DNA of 64,000 nt, taken from the NCBI RefSeq assembly GCF_028553765.1, contig NZ_CP067134.1, positions 3,453,001-3,517,000 of the forward strand, read 5' to 3'. This stretch comes from Paracoccus stylophorae (GTDB taxonomy: Bacteria; Pseudomonadota; Alphaproteobacteria; Rhodobacterales; Rhodobacteraceae). The position numbers were made by a program, and so were the translations under genes. Below the pieces are notes generated by a model. It ran no database searches and was not told where the DNA came from. It saw only the letters and a program-made list of their open reading frames with translations. Shown here piece after piece: positions 1 through 8,821 of the stretch; position 1 is the first letter of the stretch; the number at the start of each line of letters is the position of its first letter.

Positions 1-120
1 GACACCGTGCTGGGCGAGGCCAAGGCCGGCATCCTGATCGGCTATCGCAACGAGGACGAGCTGCGCGCGGTCCTGCCCGAGGCCGAAATCCCCGACAAGA
101 AGACCGGCAAGGCCACCTGA
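1..120 (+). CDS. C-terminal end of an unrecognised protein (5' part outside window)
   Basis: Frame 1 is open from the window edge to a TGA at 118-120 and gives 39 residues, beginning DTVLGEAKAG and ending KTGKAT. The stop lies four bases before the SulP start, so the two genes are probably co-transcribed. The ending has a loose resemblance to the C-terminal part of HAD-type phosphoserine phosphatases (a segment like DTxxGEAKAGI), but this is too short to name the protein. No catalytic motif is in view. Confidence 0.6.
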   Translation, partial: DTVLGEAKAGILIGYRNEDELRAVLPEAEIPDKKTGKAT

Positions 121-124
121 CGCG

Positions 125-1909
125 ATGCAGGGGGCAAGCGCGATCCTGCGGCGGCTTTCGCCCGTGCGGCCATGGTTCCGCAACCGGACGGCGGCATCGT
201 GGAAAGCCGATGCCTATGCCGGGCTGACCAACGCCACCATCGTCCTGCCGCAGGGCGTCGCCTTTGCCATCATCGCGGGCCTGCCGCCGGAATACGGGCT
301 GTTCACCGCGATCATCGTCACCGTCGTCGCGGCGCTGTGGGGGTCGTCGCAGGTCATGGTCTCGGGGCCGACAACGGCGATTTCCGCCGTGCTGTTCGCC
401 TCGCTCAGCGGTCTGGCCATCCCCGGCAGCGAAACCTATATCGCGCTTGCGCTGGTGCTGACCTTTCTGGTCGGCGTTCTGCAACTGTCCGCCGGGCTGG
501 CGGGGCTGGGCGGGCTGATCGCTTTCATCTCGCATTCCGTCATCGTCGGCTTCACCGCCGCCGCCGCGGTGCTGATCGCGGTGTCCCAGCTTGGGCCGGC
601 CCTGGGGCTTCCGGGCGGGACCGGCGGCGTGCTGCACCGGCTGACCGGGATCGGCGCGGATATCGGCGCGGTCAATCCCAACGCGGTCATCATCGCGGGC
701 GTGACGCTGGTCAGCCTGATTATCCTGGCCCGGATCAGCCGGCGTCTGCCGGGCTATATCATCGCGCTGGTCGTCGGATCGCTTACGGCCATCGCGCTTG
801 GGGCCGAGGCATCGGGCGTGGCGATGTTTGCGCCGCTGGATGCCGCCCTGCCCCGCTTTGGCGCGCCCGCGCTGGACATGGACACCATCGGCACGCTTCT
901 GCCCGCCGCCGTCGCCGTCGCGTTCGTGGGCCTGCTGGAGGCGATCTCGATCGGCAAATCCTTCGCCATCCGGCGCGGCGAGACCTATGATTCCAACCAG
1001 GAAATGGTCGGTCAGGGCCTGTCCAACCTGACCGGCAGCTTCTTTCAGTGCTATGCCGGGTCGGGGTCCTTCACGCGGTCGGGCCTGAACGCGGAAAGCG
1101 GTGCGACCTCGCCCATGTCGGCGATCTTCGCGGCCGGGTTTCTGGCCGTGCTGCTGGTCCTGCTGGCACCGTTCGTGCGGTTCGTGCCGGTGCCGGCGAT
1201 GGCGGCGATCATCCTCTATGTCGCGTGGAAACTGATCAACGTGGCCGAGATCCGCCATATCGTGGCCACCAGCCGGTCCGAGACCTTCATCCTTGGCGCC
1301 ACGTTCCTGACCGGCATCCTGTCGGAACTGGATTTCGCGATCCTCGTGGGCGTCGTCGCGTCGCTGTCGGTGTTCCTGAACAAAAGCGCCCATCCGCTGG
1401 TCGCGGTCGGGGCGCCGACCGAGGTGAACGGTCGCCGCGTCTTTCGCAACGCCGAAAAGTTCGACCTGCCGCAATGCCCGCAGATCCGCTTCGTGCGGAT
1501 CGAGGGGCCGCTGTTCTTCGCCTCGGTCGAGCATGTCGAGCGGGAGTTCCGGCGGATGGAGGAAAAGGACGGCTTCAAGACCTGCATCCTGAACCTCAAG
1601 GGCGTGGGCAAGATCGACCTTGCCGGCGCCGATTTCATCCTGTCCGAGGCGCGCCGCGCGCGCGCCCACGGTCAGGACCTGCGCCTGATCGCCGCCAATC
1701 CGGAGGTTCTGACCGTTCTGGAACGGCTGCATTGTCTTGACGTTCTGGGGCCGGAAAACGTGCATCCGCACAAATCCGACGCGATCCGTCCGGCGGTGGC
1801 GGCGGCAGCGGATTCGATCTGCGCCTCGTGCGACATAAGATGTTTCCGGGAATGTCGCGACAAGCCCGGCGCGGAAAGACACGCCGCCGAAAGCACCGCA
1901 TCCGCCTGA
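125..1909 (+). CDS. SulP family inorganic anion transporter with STAS domain
   Basis: A 594-residue inner-membrane secondary transporter of the SulP (sulfate permease/SLC26) family. Residues about 25-420 are hydrophobic and contain the family signature region starting YGLFTAI near residue 57, followed by GSSQVMVSGPTTA. Residues about 440-550 form the cytoplasmic STAS domain (ILNLKGVGKIDLAGADF). The substrate may be sulfate, bicarbonate or a dicarboxylate; sequence alone does not decide it. The last 30 residues carry four cysteines (C566, C569, C573, C577), which is not a usual STAS feature and may bind metal or form disulfides. It sits four bases after the upstream gene and ends before a strong hairpin. 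Confidence 0.93.
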   Translation: MQGASAILRRLSPVRPWFRNRTAASWKADAYAGLTNATIVLPQGVAFAIIAGLPPEYGLFTAIIVTVVAALWGSSQVMVSGPTTAISAVLFASLSGLAIPGSETYIALALVLTFLVGVLQLSAGLAGLGGLIAFISHSVIVGFTAAAAVLIAVSQLGPALGLPGGTGGVLHRLTGIGADIGAVNPNAVIIAGVTLVSLIILARISRRLPGYIIALVVGSLTAIALGAEASGVAMFAPLDAALPRFGAPALDMDTIGTLLPAAVAVAFVGLLEAISIGKSFAIRRGETYDSNQEMVGQGLSNLTGSFFQCYAGSGSFTRSGLNAESGATSPMSAIFAAGFLAVLLVLLAPFVRFVPVPAMAAIILYVAWKLINVAEIRHIVATSRSETFILGATFLTGILSELDFAILVGVVASLSVFLNKSAHPLVAVGAPTEVNGRRVFRNAEKFDLPQCPQIRFVRIEGPLFFASVEHVEREFRRMEEKDGFKTCILNLKGVGKIDLAGADFILSEARRARAHGQDLRLIAANPEVLTVLERLHCLDVLGPENVHPHKSDAIRPAVAAAADSICASCDIRCFRECRDKPGAERHAAESTASA

Positions 1910-1932
1910 CCCGCAGATGACGCACGCAACGG

Positions 1933-1978
1933 CGCGGATCGGGGGCCGGCGCCGCCCGGCGCCGGCCCCCGATCCGCG
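1933..1978. terminator. Perfect 21-bp hairpin, bidirectional terminator
   Basis: Bases 1933-1953 and 1958-1978 are perfectly complementary around a 4-base GCCC loop. The hairpin fills the gap between the convergent sulP gene and the kelch gene, whose stop codon begins at its edge. It has no T tract, as is common in very G+C-rich genomes. Confidence 0.85.
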
Positions 1979-3139
1979 TCAGTCCACGATGGTCAGACCG
2001 CCATCCTCGGGTTTCAGCAGGAAGACATCGTCCCGCGCGGCCTTGTCCTTGTCCTCTCCGCCCACGATCAGCAGCCCGTCATCCACCGCGAAGGCCGCGC
2101 CATAGGCCAGTCCTTCGGGCAGGGTGCCGATCTGGGACCATTCGCCGTCGCGCAGCGCAAAGACCTCGGACGCCCAGTGCTTGGAAAGCCCGTCATGCGC
2201 ATACCAGTTGCCGGCATCGGCATTGGCGCGCGCGCCCTGGAAATTCGCGCCGCCGGCCACGATCACGGCATCGTCCACCAGCCCCGCATAGGCGCCGGCC
2301 AGACCTTCCTGCACCTCGCTGCCCTCGGGCGCGGGCAGGGCCGCAATCCGGGTCCAGCTGGCCTCGTCGCCGTCGATGGTGACGGATTTGACCTCATCGG
2401 TCCGCAGGCCTGGCTTGATCTCTCCGTTGACGATCAGGAACGTGCCGGGCGCGGTTTCAACGACCGCCGACCCGGTATTGGGCAGCGACGGGTCCGCGCC
2501 CAGATCGCCCCACGATTCCGTCGCCGGATCGAAGACCAGAACCAGATCGTTCCAGTCATAGTCTTCCGGCTTCATACCCATATAGGCGTCCACGACCGCG
2601 TCCCAACCTTCGGGATCGGCCTCTTGGTCGATGGCGGTGACGTCGGCCAGATAGGTGTCGAAAAGCTGTTTGTTGTATCCGCCGAAAATGGCGATGCGGC
2701 CATCCTCCAGCGTCACCGCGCTGGCCCCCAGCAGACCGGCCGGGGCCGCCGTGTCCAGCGTCTGCCAGCGGTCGGCGTCGGGGTCGTAACGGCTGACGGT
2801 GTCGAAGACGATGGGCGATGCGGCGTCCGGTGTGGCGTTGCCCGACCCGCTGAAGACGTAAAGCGCGCCGCCCGAAACGGCCGCCGCCGGCTGCGAGGGT
2901 GCCGGGCCGCCGAACGCGGCCAGCGCCTGCCAGCCGCCCGCCCTGTCGCTCAGGTCCAGCGCATACAGGTCCTGCCCCGCGCTTCCCAGACCGACGATCA
3001 GCCGGTCGTCGATCCGCGCGGCGATGCCGTTCTTGACCCCGAGCGGCAGATCGGGCCAGTCCTCGGCCGACGCGGCCCCGGCCGCAGAGACAAGGACCAG
3101 CGCGCCCAGTCCGCGCAGCACATCGTTTCCCAGCTTCAT
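1979..3139 (-). CDS. Secreted kelch-repeat protein (mutarotase/NanM-like beta-propeller)
   Basis: A 386-residue protein with a Sec signal peptide (MKLGNDVLRGLGALVLVSAA, cleaved near residue 25) followed by repeated kelch motifs (LEDGRIAIFGGYNK, VIVAGGANFQG, GLLIVGGEDKDK), consistent with a six-bladed beta-propeller of the N-acetylneuraminate epimerase / cyclically permuted mutarotase group. It would act in the periplasm on a free sugar. The start at 3139 is chosen over an in-frame start 45 bases upstream because AAGGAG lies about 11 bases before it and the signal peptide begins there. No sialic-acid genes are next to it, so the substrate is unknown. It lies downstream of the interrupted lactate oxidase gene on the same strand. 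Confidence 0.85.
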   Translation of the reverse strand: MKLGNDVLRGLGALVLVSAAGAASAEDWPDLPLGVKNGIAARIDDRLIVGLGSAGQDLYALDLSDRAGGWQALAAFGGPAPSQPAAAVSGGALYVFSGSGNATPDAASPIVFDTVSRYDPDADRWQTLDTAAPAGLLGASAVTLEDGRIAIFGGYNKQLFDTYLADVTAIDQEADPEGWDAVVDAYMGMKPEDYDWNDLVLVFDPATESWGDLGADPSLPNTGSAVVETAPGTFLIVNGEIKPGLRTDEVKSVTIDGDEASWTRIAALPAPEGSEVQEGLAGAYAGLVDDAVIVAGGANFQGARANADAGNWYAHDGLSKHWASEVFALRDGEWSQIGTLPEGLAYGAAFAVDDGLLIVGGEDKDKAARDDVFLLKPEDGGLTIVD

Positions 3140-3236
3140 GTCGCCAACTTCTCCTTGATGAATGTCAGAGGTTACAACCGTCATTTATCGCGACAGGATC
3201 AAGACGCGACGAACACCGGAACGGCGGATTCTTCGC

Positions 3237-3265
3237 GCCGCCGCACCGTCCGGGGGTGCGGCGGC
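3237..3265 (-). terminator. GC-rich hairpin after the oxidase gene
   Basis: An 11-bp perfect stem (GCCGCCGCACC at 3237-3247 with its complement at 3255-3265) around a 7-base loop lies just past the stop codon of the alpha-hydroxy-acid oxidase. It is probably a terminator for leftward transcription and separates that gene from the kelch gene. Confidence 0.7.
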
Positions 3266-3271
3266 CATCTC

Positions 3272-4525
3272 TCAGCTCCGGCTGGCTTCGGCGCTGGCGC
3301 CGACGAGGTTGATGAAGCTGGGGTCGAGATCGGCCAGTTTCGCCGCCCCGCTCAGCAGCATCGCGGATTGCAGTTCCGCCCGCAGATGTTCCAGCACCGA
3401 CTGCACGCCCTGCGCGCCGCCCAGGCCCAGCCCGTACAGCACCGGACGGCCCACGGCCACCGCATCCGCGCCCATCGCCAGCGCCCGCACCACGTCGATG
3501 CCGCGCCGCACGCCGCCATCCATGATCACCGGCACGCGCCCGTTCACCGTCGCCACCACGTCCGGCAACGCCGCGATCGAGGCGGGCACGCCGTCGATCT
3601 GCCGCCCGCCATGGTTCGACACCTGGATCGCATCCGCCCCCGCCGAGATCGAGCGGTCGGCATCGTCGGCGCGCAGCAGGCCCTTGACGATCACCGGCAG
3701 GCGGGTCTGGTCCTTGATGAACTTGATCGCATTCGTGTCCAGGTCCAGCTTCTGGTCGAAGAAATTGCCCGACCCGCCCCGTTCCGGGTCGTGGTTGCCA
3801 AACACCATGTCCGGCCGGAACGGAGAGCTCATGGCCTTGAAATCGTCCGGCTGGCCCGGCCCAAGCGCATCCGCTGTCAGCACGATCGCCGAATAGCCGG
3901 CGGCCTTGGCCCGGTCCAGCAGCGACCGCGTCACCTCGGTGTCGTTGTTCCAGTAAAGCTGGAACCATTTCGGCCCCTGCGTCGCCTCGGCGATCTCTTC
4001 CAGGGTGCGGTGCGAGGCGCCCGAGGAACAATACAGCGTGCCGGCCATGCCGGTGCCACGGGCGGTGGCGACCTCGGCCTCTTCGTGGACCATGCCGTGG
4101 GCGCCCATCGGCGCGGTGAAGATCGGGAAGGGCAGCGACTGGCCCAGCAACTCGATCGACAGGTCGACCTCGGGCGAGACGCCGCGCAGACGCTTGGGCT
4201 CGATGCGGAAATCGTCGAAGGCGCGGCGATTCTCGTGCAGGGTCCATTCGTCGCCCGCACCGCCCGACACGAATTCATAACCGGCCTCGGGGATCACCTC
4301 TTTCACCGCCGCGTCCAGACGGTCCAGCGAGACGATGTCAAGCGGCTGATCCGCGGTCGAGGCGCCATAGTCGCTGGCCTGCACCGCCGGCGCGGCCCCC
4401 GCCTCTGCCCCGCCCGCATCCGCCGGAGCATCCGACGCGGTCTACGCCGCAGCCGAGGTCACAAAGGGCAGGCTGCCCAGGCCGAAGGCCGTCGCGCCAA
4501 GAAAATTCCGCCGTGTCTCGTCCAT
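3272..4525 (-). pseudogene. Tat-exported FMN-dependent alpha-hydroxy-acid (lactate) oxidase, interrupted by in-frame TAG
   Basis: Read as one frame this is a 417-codon gene. It starts at ATG 4525 with AAAGGA upstream and a twin-arginine signal peptide (MDETRRNFLGATAFGLGS...SAAA). Codon 28 is TAG (4442-4444), after which the same frame continues without a further stop through an Ala/Gly-rich linker into a complete 2-hydroxy-acid oxidase domain. That domain has an intact active-site segment (SNHGGRQIDG) and an FMN-phosphate region (IMDGGVRRG). The family oxidises L-lactate or related 2-hydroxy acids with FMN. The amber codon is one C-to-T change from CAG. The only internal start of note, GTG at 4384, has no good ribosome site and would make a cytoplasmic enzyme. 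It may be a recent pseudogene, a readthrough gene or a sequencing error. Confidence 0.85.
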
Positions 4526-4618
4526 GAAAGGTCCTTTCCGTCGATACCGTTGCGATACAGGTCGGTTTTTCTGCGCGTGCCGCCGAATGTCAACGGGCGA
4601 CGGGACAGGCAAAGCTTC

Positions 4619-4662
4619 GCTTGAATACGGCCCCGCAACGGATAGTCTGGGTTGATTCAAGC
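4619..4662. promoter_or_regulatory. Inverted repeat in divergent promoter region
   Basis: GCTTGAAT (4619-4626) and ATTCAAGC (4655-4662) form a perfect 8-bp inverted repeat separated by 28 bases. They lie in the 223-base gap between the divergent oxidase and aminotransferase genes. It could be an operator bound by a looping or dimeric regulator. I see no convincing sigma-70 boxes. Function is inferred from position only. Confidence 0.4.
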
Positions 4663-4748
4663 CGAAGGTCGCGCCGCGTGCAGACACCGATCCCCCTGAC
4701 CCCGACAGCCCGCATCGCGCGTGCGCCGACCGGCCCCCGGCCGCGCGG

Positions 4749-5864
4749 ATGAGCCGCGCGCCCATCTATGTGACGCGCCCCGTCCTGCCGCCATTCGACG
4801 ACGTGCTTCCGCTGTTCCAGGACATCTGGAACAGCCGCGTCCTGACCAATGGCGGGGCGATGTTGCAGCGGTTCGAGGCCGCGCTGGCAAGCTATCTGGG
4901 GGTCGAGCATCTGGTCCTGACCAGCAACGCGACGCTTGGGCTGATCATCTCGCTGCGCCATTACGGCATCACCGGCGAGGTCATCACCACGCCGTTTTCC
5001 TTCGTGGCCAGCAGCCACGCGATCGGCTGGGCCGGCGCCACGCCGGTCTTTGCCGACCTGACGGCGGGATCGCCCAATCTCGATCCGGCGGCGGTCGAGG
5101 CGCGGATCACGCCGGAAACGCAGGCGATCCTGGCCGTGCATTGCTATGGCATCCCCTGCGACACGGAGGCGCTGGCCCGGATCGCCGACCGGCACGGCCT
5201 GCGGCTGATCTATGACGCGGCCCATGCGTTCGGGGTGCGCAGCAACGGTCGCGCGCTGGCGGCCGAAGGCGATCTTTCGGTCCTCAGCTTCCACGCGACC
5301 AAGGTGTTCAACAGCGTCGAGGGCGGGGCCATCATCGCGCCGGACCGCGACACCAGGATGGCGCTGGAGCGGCTGGGCAATTTCGGGATCGAGGACGAGG
5401 TGACGGTGACCGAGACCGGCCTGAATGCGAAGCTGAGCGAACTTCACGCCGCGATGGGGCTGGCGCTGCTGCCACGGATGGACGATCTGATCGCCGCGCG
5501 CGGGCGGGTGGCATCGCGGTATGCGCGTTCCCTGTCGCAGATCGCGGGGCTGGACTGTCTGTGCCCGTCCGAGCGCCCGGGCCACAATTCCTATGCGTTC
5601 CCGGTTCTGGTCGGCCCGGATTATCCCCTCAGCCGGGACGGGCTTTACGAAAAGCTGCGAACGCACGATATCTTTGCGCGCCGGTATTTCTTTCCGCTGA
5701 TCTCGGATCTGCCGATGTATCGCCATCTGCCCTCGGCCGATCCGGCCGGGCTGCCGAACGCGCGCCGCATGGCCGACAGCGTGCTGTGCCTGCCGCTGTA
5801 TCCCGATCTGGACCCGTCGGATCAGGACCGCATCATCGCGATCCTGGCCGACCCCGGCAGCTGA
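4749..5864 (+). CDS. DegT/DnrJ/EryC1/StrS family PLP-dependent sugar aminotransferase
   Basis: A 371-residue cytoplasmic aminotransferase of the type that converts NDP-4-keto (or 3-keto) deoxysugars into amino sugars for surface polysaccharides. The PLP-binding lysine is K185 in SFHATKVFNSVEGGA, preceded by the cofactor-binding YDAAHAFG segment. The N-terminal PFDDVLPLF and NGGAMLQRFE segments match the family. It is the first gene of the exopolysaccharide locus and probably makes an amino sugar for the repeat unit. No nucleotide-sugar dehydratase or epimerase is present in this window, so its keto-sugar substrate must be made elsewhere. The ribosome site is weak. It is separated from the next gene by about 370 bases. 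Confidence 0.9.
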   Translation: MSRAPIYVTRPVLPPFDDVLPLFQDIWNSRVLTNGGAMLQRFEAALASYLGVEHLVLTSNATLGLIISLRHYGITGEVITTPFSFVASSHAIGWAGATPVFADLTAGSPNLDPAAVEARITPETQAILAVHCYGIPCDTEALARIADRHGLRLIYDAAHAFGVRSNGRALAAEGDLSVLSFHATKVFNSVEGGAIIAPDRDTRMALERLGNFGIEDEVTVTETGLNAKLSELHAAMGLALLPRMDDLIAARGRVASRYARSLSQIAGLDCLCPSERPGHNSYAFPVLVGPDYPLSRDGLYEKLRTHDIFARRYFFPLISDLPMYRHLPSADPAGLPNARRMADSVLCLPLYPDLDPSDQDRIIAILADPGS

Positions 5865-5986
5865 TCCGCCGCGCCTGCCGTCACTTTCCGGTGAGGCGCG
5901 CACAGGGTCCGCAGGCAAGGGTTCCCGCTATGTTCCGCCTCCTGCCCGGCAAAACATGCCATCACCGGCCGCTTGGCCGCCCCGCC

Positions 5987-6013
5987 GGTTGAACGGAGAC
6001 AATCGGTTCAACC
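5987..6013. promoter_or_regulatory. Inverted repeat GGTTGAAC...GTTCAACC in EPS intergenic region
   Basis: A perfect 8-bp inverted repeat with an 11-base spacer lies in the gap between the aminotransferase and the first glycosyltransferase (5865-6231). It has no following T tract and is more like an operator or mRNA hairpin than a classic terminator. Apart from this and the neighbouring repeat, I see no coding sequence in the gap. Confidence 0.4.
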
Positions 6014-6076
6014 CTGAATTTCCGCGCCATCGGTGATCCGTCGCCCGCCTTGGGCGCGGCAATTGAAACACAGGGG

Positions 6077-6116
6077 CCGCGCCCGTAAGACTGCGGAAGC
6101 CCGGGCACGGGCGCGG
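6077..6116. promoter_or_regulatory. 10-bp inverted repeat upstream of glycosyltransferase
   Basis: CCGCGCCCGT (6077-6086) and ACGGGCGCGG (6107-6116) are perfect complements with a 20-base spacer. They lie about 115 bases upstream of the proposed start of the glycosyltransferase at 6232. This may be a terminator for the aminotransferase transcript (TTGGTTTG follows) or a regulator site. Confidence 0.4.
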
Positions 6117-6231
6117 TTGGTTTGTGAAAGGTGGTCAGGTATGATGTGCAAGTGTCGGCAGGCAGTCGGATGAGCCGGTTGTGCAGCGCATGTCCCGGCC
6201 GTTCGCAGGGTCCGATACAGGGATCGTGGCG

Positions 6232-7428
6232 ATGACGGATAACCCGCTTCGGATCGCGGTGCTGAAGGATCGGTACCCGATGCAGTTCATGACCGCGCGC
6301 CATTCGCGTCACATTCTGGACTGGCGGCGGTTCGTGCCGTTCAACCAGATCCATCCGGGGCTTGAGGGCATGACCGTGATGGCGCCGGGGCGTCCGGCCG
6401 ATCTGGTCCATACCAATAACCGCATCCCTCTGGGCGCGCGGAAATACATCCTGTCCTTCGAGGATAACGCGCCGCGCCGGTTCCGCTTTCCCGAAGACAA
6501 CAGGCTGACCCGCTTTCTGGACGACCGCATCGCCAGCCCCCGGTGCAGGCGGCTGATCGCCATGTCGGATTTCGCCCGGCGCCGGTTCCTGCACCAGCAC
6601 CGCGACAATCCCGATCTGCCCCGGCTGCGCGCCAAGCTGGATGTCCGGTATCCCAACATCGTCATCCGCGACACGCAGGACCAGCTGCGCGACGATCCCT
6701 GCACGACGCTGGTGCTGACCTTCGTGGGCGCGCATTTCGCCCGCAAGGGCGGCTGCGTCGCGGTCAGGATCGCGCAGAAGGCGCTGGCGGCGGGGCTGCC
6801 GATCCGCGTCAACATCGTTTCGCCCCTGGTTATGGGCAAGGCGGTCTGGACCGACCCCGAGCGGCCGGAATTCTTCAAGGAATATACCGATCTGCTGACG
6901 CTGGAGAACGTGGAATACAACAGCACGATGCCCAATGCCCAGACGCGGCAGAAACTGGCGCAATCGCATTTCTGCGTCCTGACGACCTTCGTGGACACGT
7001 TCGGCTTTTCGGCCATCGAGGCGATGGCCGAACATACGCCTGTTCTGGGCACGCGCCTGTGCGCCCTGCCCGAATTCATCGAGGATGACCGCAACGGAAT
7101 CCTGATCGACATGCCGGTCAATGCGCTTGGCATGTGGCAGCGTCCGCAGGACATCTCGCGCGCCAGCCCGGAATACGAGGATTATTTCCGCGCCGAGGTG
7201 GATCGCATCGCCAGCGCGGCGGTGGACCGGCTGACACCGCTGATCGGGGACAGGGACCGGATTGCCCGGATGCGCAGGGCGGCGCGCGACACGGCGGTCG
7301 AGAAGTTCGATTCGCGCGCGGCATCGATCCGGTGGGACGCGCTGTATGACGAGGTTGCGGCCGAAGATCCCGCGACCCCGCCGCGCCTGACCGAGGCGGA
7401 TCGGTCCGCGGCAGGGGATCTGCCCTGA
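6232..7428 (+). CDS. Glycosyltransferase, GT4-like (GT-B fold), EPS locus
   Basis: A 398-residue protein with a C-terminal Rossmann half typical of GT4-like enzymes. LTFVGAHFARKGG opens the donor domain, and FGFSAIEAMAEHTPVLGT carries the conserved acidic pair that contacts the nucleotide-sugar donor, followed by ALPEFIEDDRNGILI. It probably adds one sugar to the lipid-linked repeat unit at the inner face of the membrane. The start at 6232 is preferred (AGGGA eight bases upstream, natural N-terminus MTDNPLRIAVLKD), but the frame is open to GTG 6181 and ATG 6190, giving up to 415 residues. Sugar specificity cannot be told. Confidence 0.85.
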   Translation: MTDNPLRIAVLKDRYPMQFMTARHSRHILDWRRFVPFNQIHPGLEGMTVMAPGRPADLVHTNNRIPLGARKYILSFEDNAPRRFRFPEDNRLTRFLDDRIASPRCRRLIAMSDFARRRFLHQHRDNPDLPRLRAKLDVRYPNIVIRDTQDQLRDDPCTTLVLTFVGAHFARKGGCVAVRIAQKALAAGLPIRVNIVSPLVMGKAVWTDPERPEFFKEYTDLLTLENVEYNSTMPNAQTRQKLAQSHFCVLTTFVDTFGFSAIEAMAEHTPVLGTRLCALPEFIEDDRNGILIDMPVNALGMWQRPQDISRASPEYEDYFRAEVDRIASAAVDRLTPLIGDRDRIARMRRAARDTAVEKFDSRAASIRWDALYDEVAAEDPATPPRLTEADRSAAGDLP

Positions 7429-7489
7429 TGATCTGGCTGCGCCCGACAGCCATCCCCTGCGGCGGCACCGTTCCGGCATCGGTGCGGGG

Positions 7490-8821
7490 ATGAGCGTGGC
7501 GACCTCGACGCCCCCGCTCGCGCCGCGATCCGGCGCGTCCCCCGCGCGGCGTCATGCCGCCGGTGCGTTCGGCTGGTCCGACGCCGTGTTTCTGGCGGTG
7601 GTGATCCTGTTTGCGTCCGATGCGTTCGCGTTTCTGGGCACCAATTCGGCGGTCTGGCTGCTGTGTTATGCCTATATGCTGCTGCGTCTGGTCACGAGCC
7701 TGTCGCAGATCGCCCATGCGCTTGAACGGAACTGGCCGTTTCTGGTCTATCCGGCGCTGACCCTTGCCTCGGCCCTGTGGTCGGACGTCCCGGTCGAGAC
7801 TCTGCGCTTTTCCCTGCAACTGTCGATGACGGTGCTGATCGCGGTCTTTCTGGGATCGCGGTTCAGCGCCCGGCAGATATTCCGCGCCTTTTTCGCCGTC
7901 ACGATGTTTGCGATGGTCGTGTCGATCCTGAATGTCACCGGCGCCATCGCCCCTGCCTATGACGGGCGCGGCCTGTTTCAGGGTATTTTCCTGTCCAAGA
8001 ACGCGCTTGGCCACAGATCGGTGCTGTTCGTGCTGACCTGCGTGTTCGGCATCGCGATCCTGCCCGGTCTGACGCTGCAGCGCCGGCTGGCCTATGTTGC
8101 GGGGCTGATCGTGGCGGTCGTCATCCTGGGCCTGTCCGGGTCCGCAACGGGCGTGCTGTTTTCAGGCGCGGCGGGGTTGTTCGCGGTGCTGTTATGGCTG
8201 ATCATCGGCTGGCGCGGGGCGTGGGCGTTTCTGGCCGCGCTGATGGCGGGATCGCTTGGCCTGTTCGTGATCGCCAGCCTGTTTGCCGAACTCGATCCGG
8301 TCTCGGCCGTGCTGGGGCTGGTCGGGCGCGATCCGACGCTGACCGGGCGCACGATCCTGTGGGATTTCGGCTGGCAGCACTATCTCGACCGGCCGTGGGC
8401 GGGCTATGGCGCCTCGGGGTTCTGGAAGAACCCGGATTTCGCCTCGCAGATCATCGCCTTGCGTCAGCGTTACGGCGACGGCGTCTCGGGCTTTCACAAC
8501 CTGATCGTGGAATTGCTGATCATGCTGGGTCCGGTCGGGGTGCTGGCGCATTTCGCCATGACGGCCGTGGCGCTTTACCGGACATTGTGGCATGCACGGC
8601 ACCGCCACGATCCCTATGCCGCCTGGGGCTTTGTGATCGTCATCGCGATTTTCGGGATGTCGCTTCTGGGGCCGCAATACTATCAGGGTCATTCCATCGT
8701 CATCATGCTGGTCGTCATGCTTGGCACCGCCTTTTCGCTACCACGCGACGCGGCGCAGCGTACGGGCAATGCCGCCCGCCGCGCCCGCCTTACCGAACCG
8801 GATTTCAAGGTCAGGACATGA
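7490..8821 (+). CDS. O-antigen ligase/polymerase-type membrane protein (Wzy / ExoQ-like)
   Basis: A 443-residue polytopic inner-membrane protein with about ten to twelve hydrophobic segments and a long periplasmic loop before the last helices (DRPWAGYGASGFWKN ... GFHNLIVELLIMLG), the Wzy_C/ExoQ pattern. It would polymerise lipid-linked repeat units on the periplasmic face. A signal-like start is absent; the N-terminus is a short Pro/Ala-rich cytoplasmic tail. Its stop overlaps the start of the co-polymerase gene by four bases (ATGA), which fits a polymerase and chain-length partner made together. A WaaL-type ligase role is a less likely alternative given the neighbours. Confidence 0.88.
   Translation: MSVATSTPPLAPRSGASPARRHAAGAFGWSDAVFLAVVILFASDAFAFLGTNSAVWLLCYAYMLLRLVTSLSQIAHALERNWPFLVYPALTLASALWSDVPVETLRFSLQLSMTVLIAVFLGSRFSARQIFRAFFAVTMFAMVVSILNVTGAIAPAYDGRGLFQGIFLSKNALGHRSVLFVLTCVFGIAILPGLTLQRRLAYVAGLIVAVVILGLSGSATGVLFSGAAGLFAVLLWLIIGWRGAWAFLAALMAGSLGLFVIASLFAELDPVSAVLGLVGRDPTLTGRTILWDFGWQHYLDRPWAGYGASGFWKNPDFASQIIALRQRYGDGVSGFHNLIVELLIMLGPVGVLAHFAMTAVALYRTLWHARHRHDPYAAWGFVIVIAIFGMSLLGPQYYQGHSIVIMLVVMLGTAFSLPRDAAQRTGNAARRARLTEPDFKVRT

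Noticed and set aside
2177-4624. 815-codon rightward frame opposite the kelch and oxidase genes
   Set aside because: Antisense to two genes with clear motifs and crosses their terminator.
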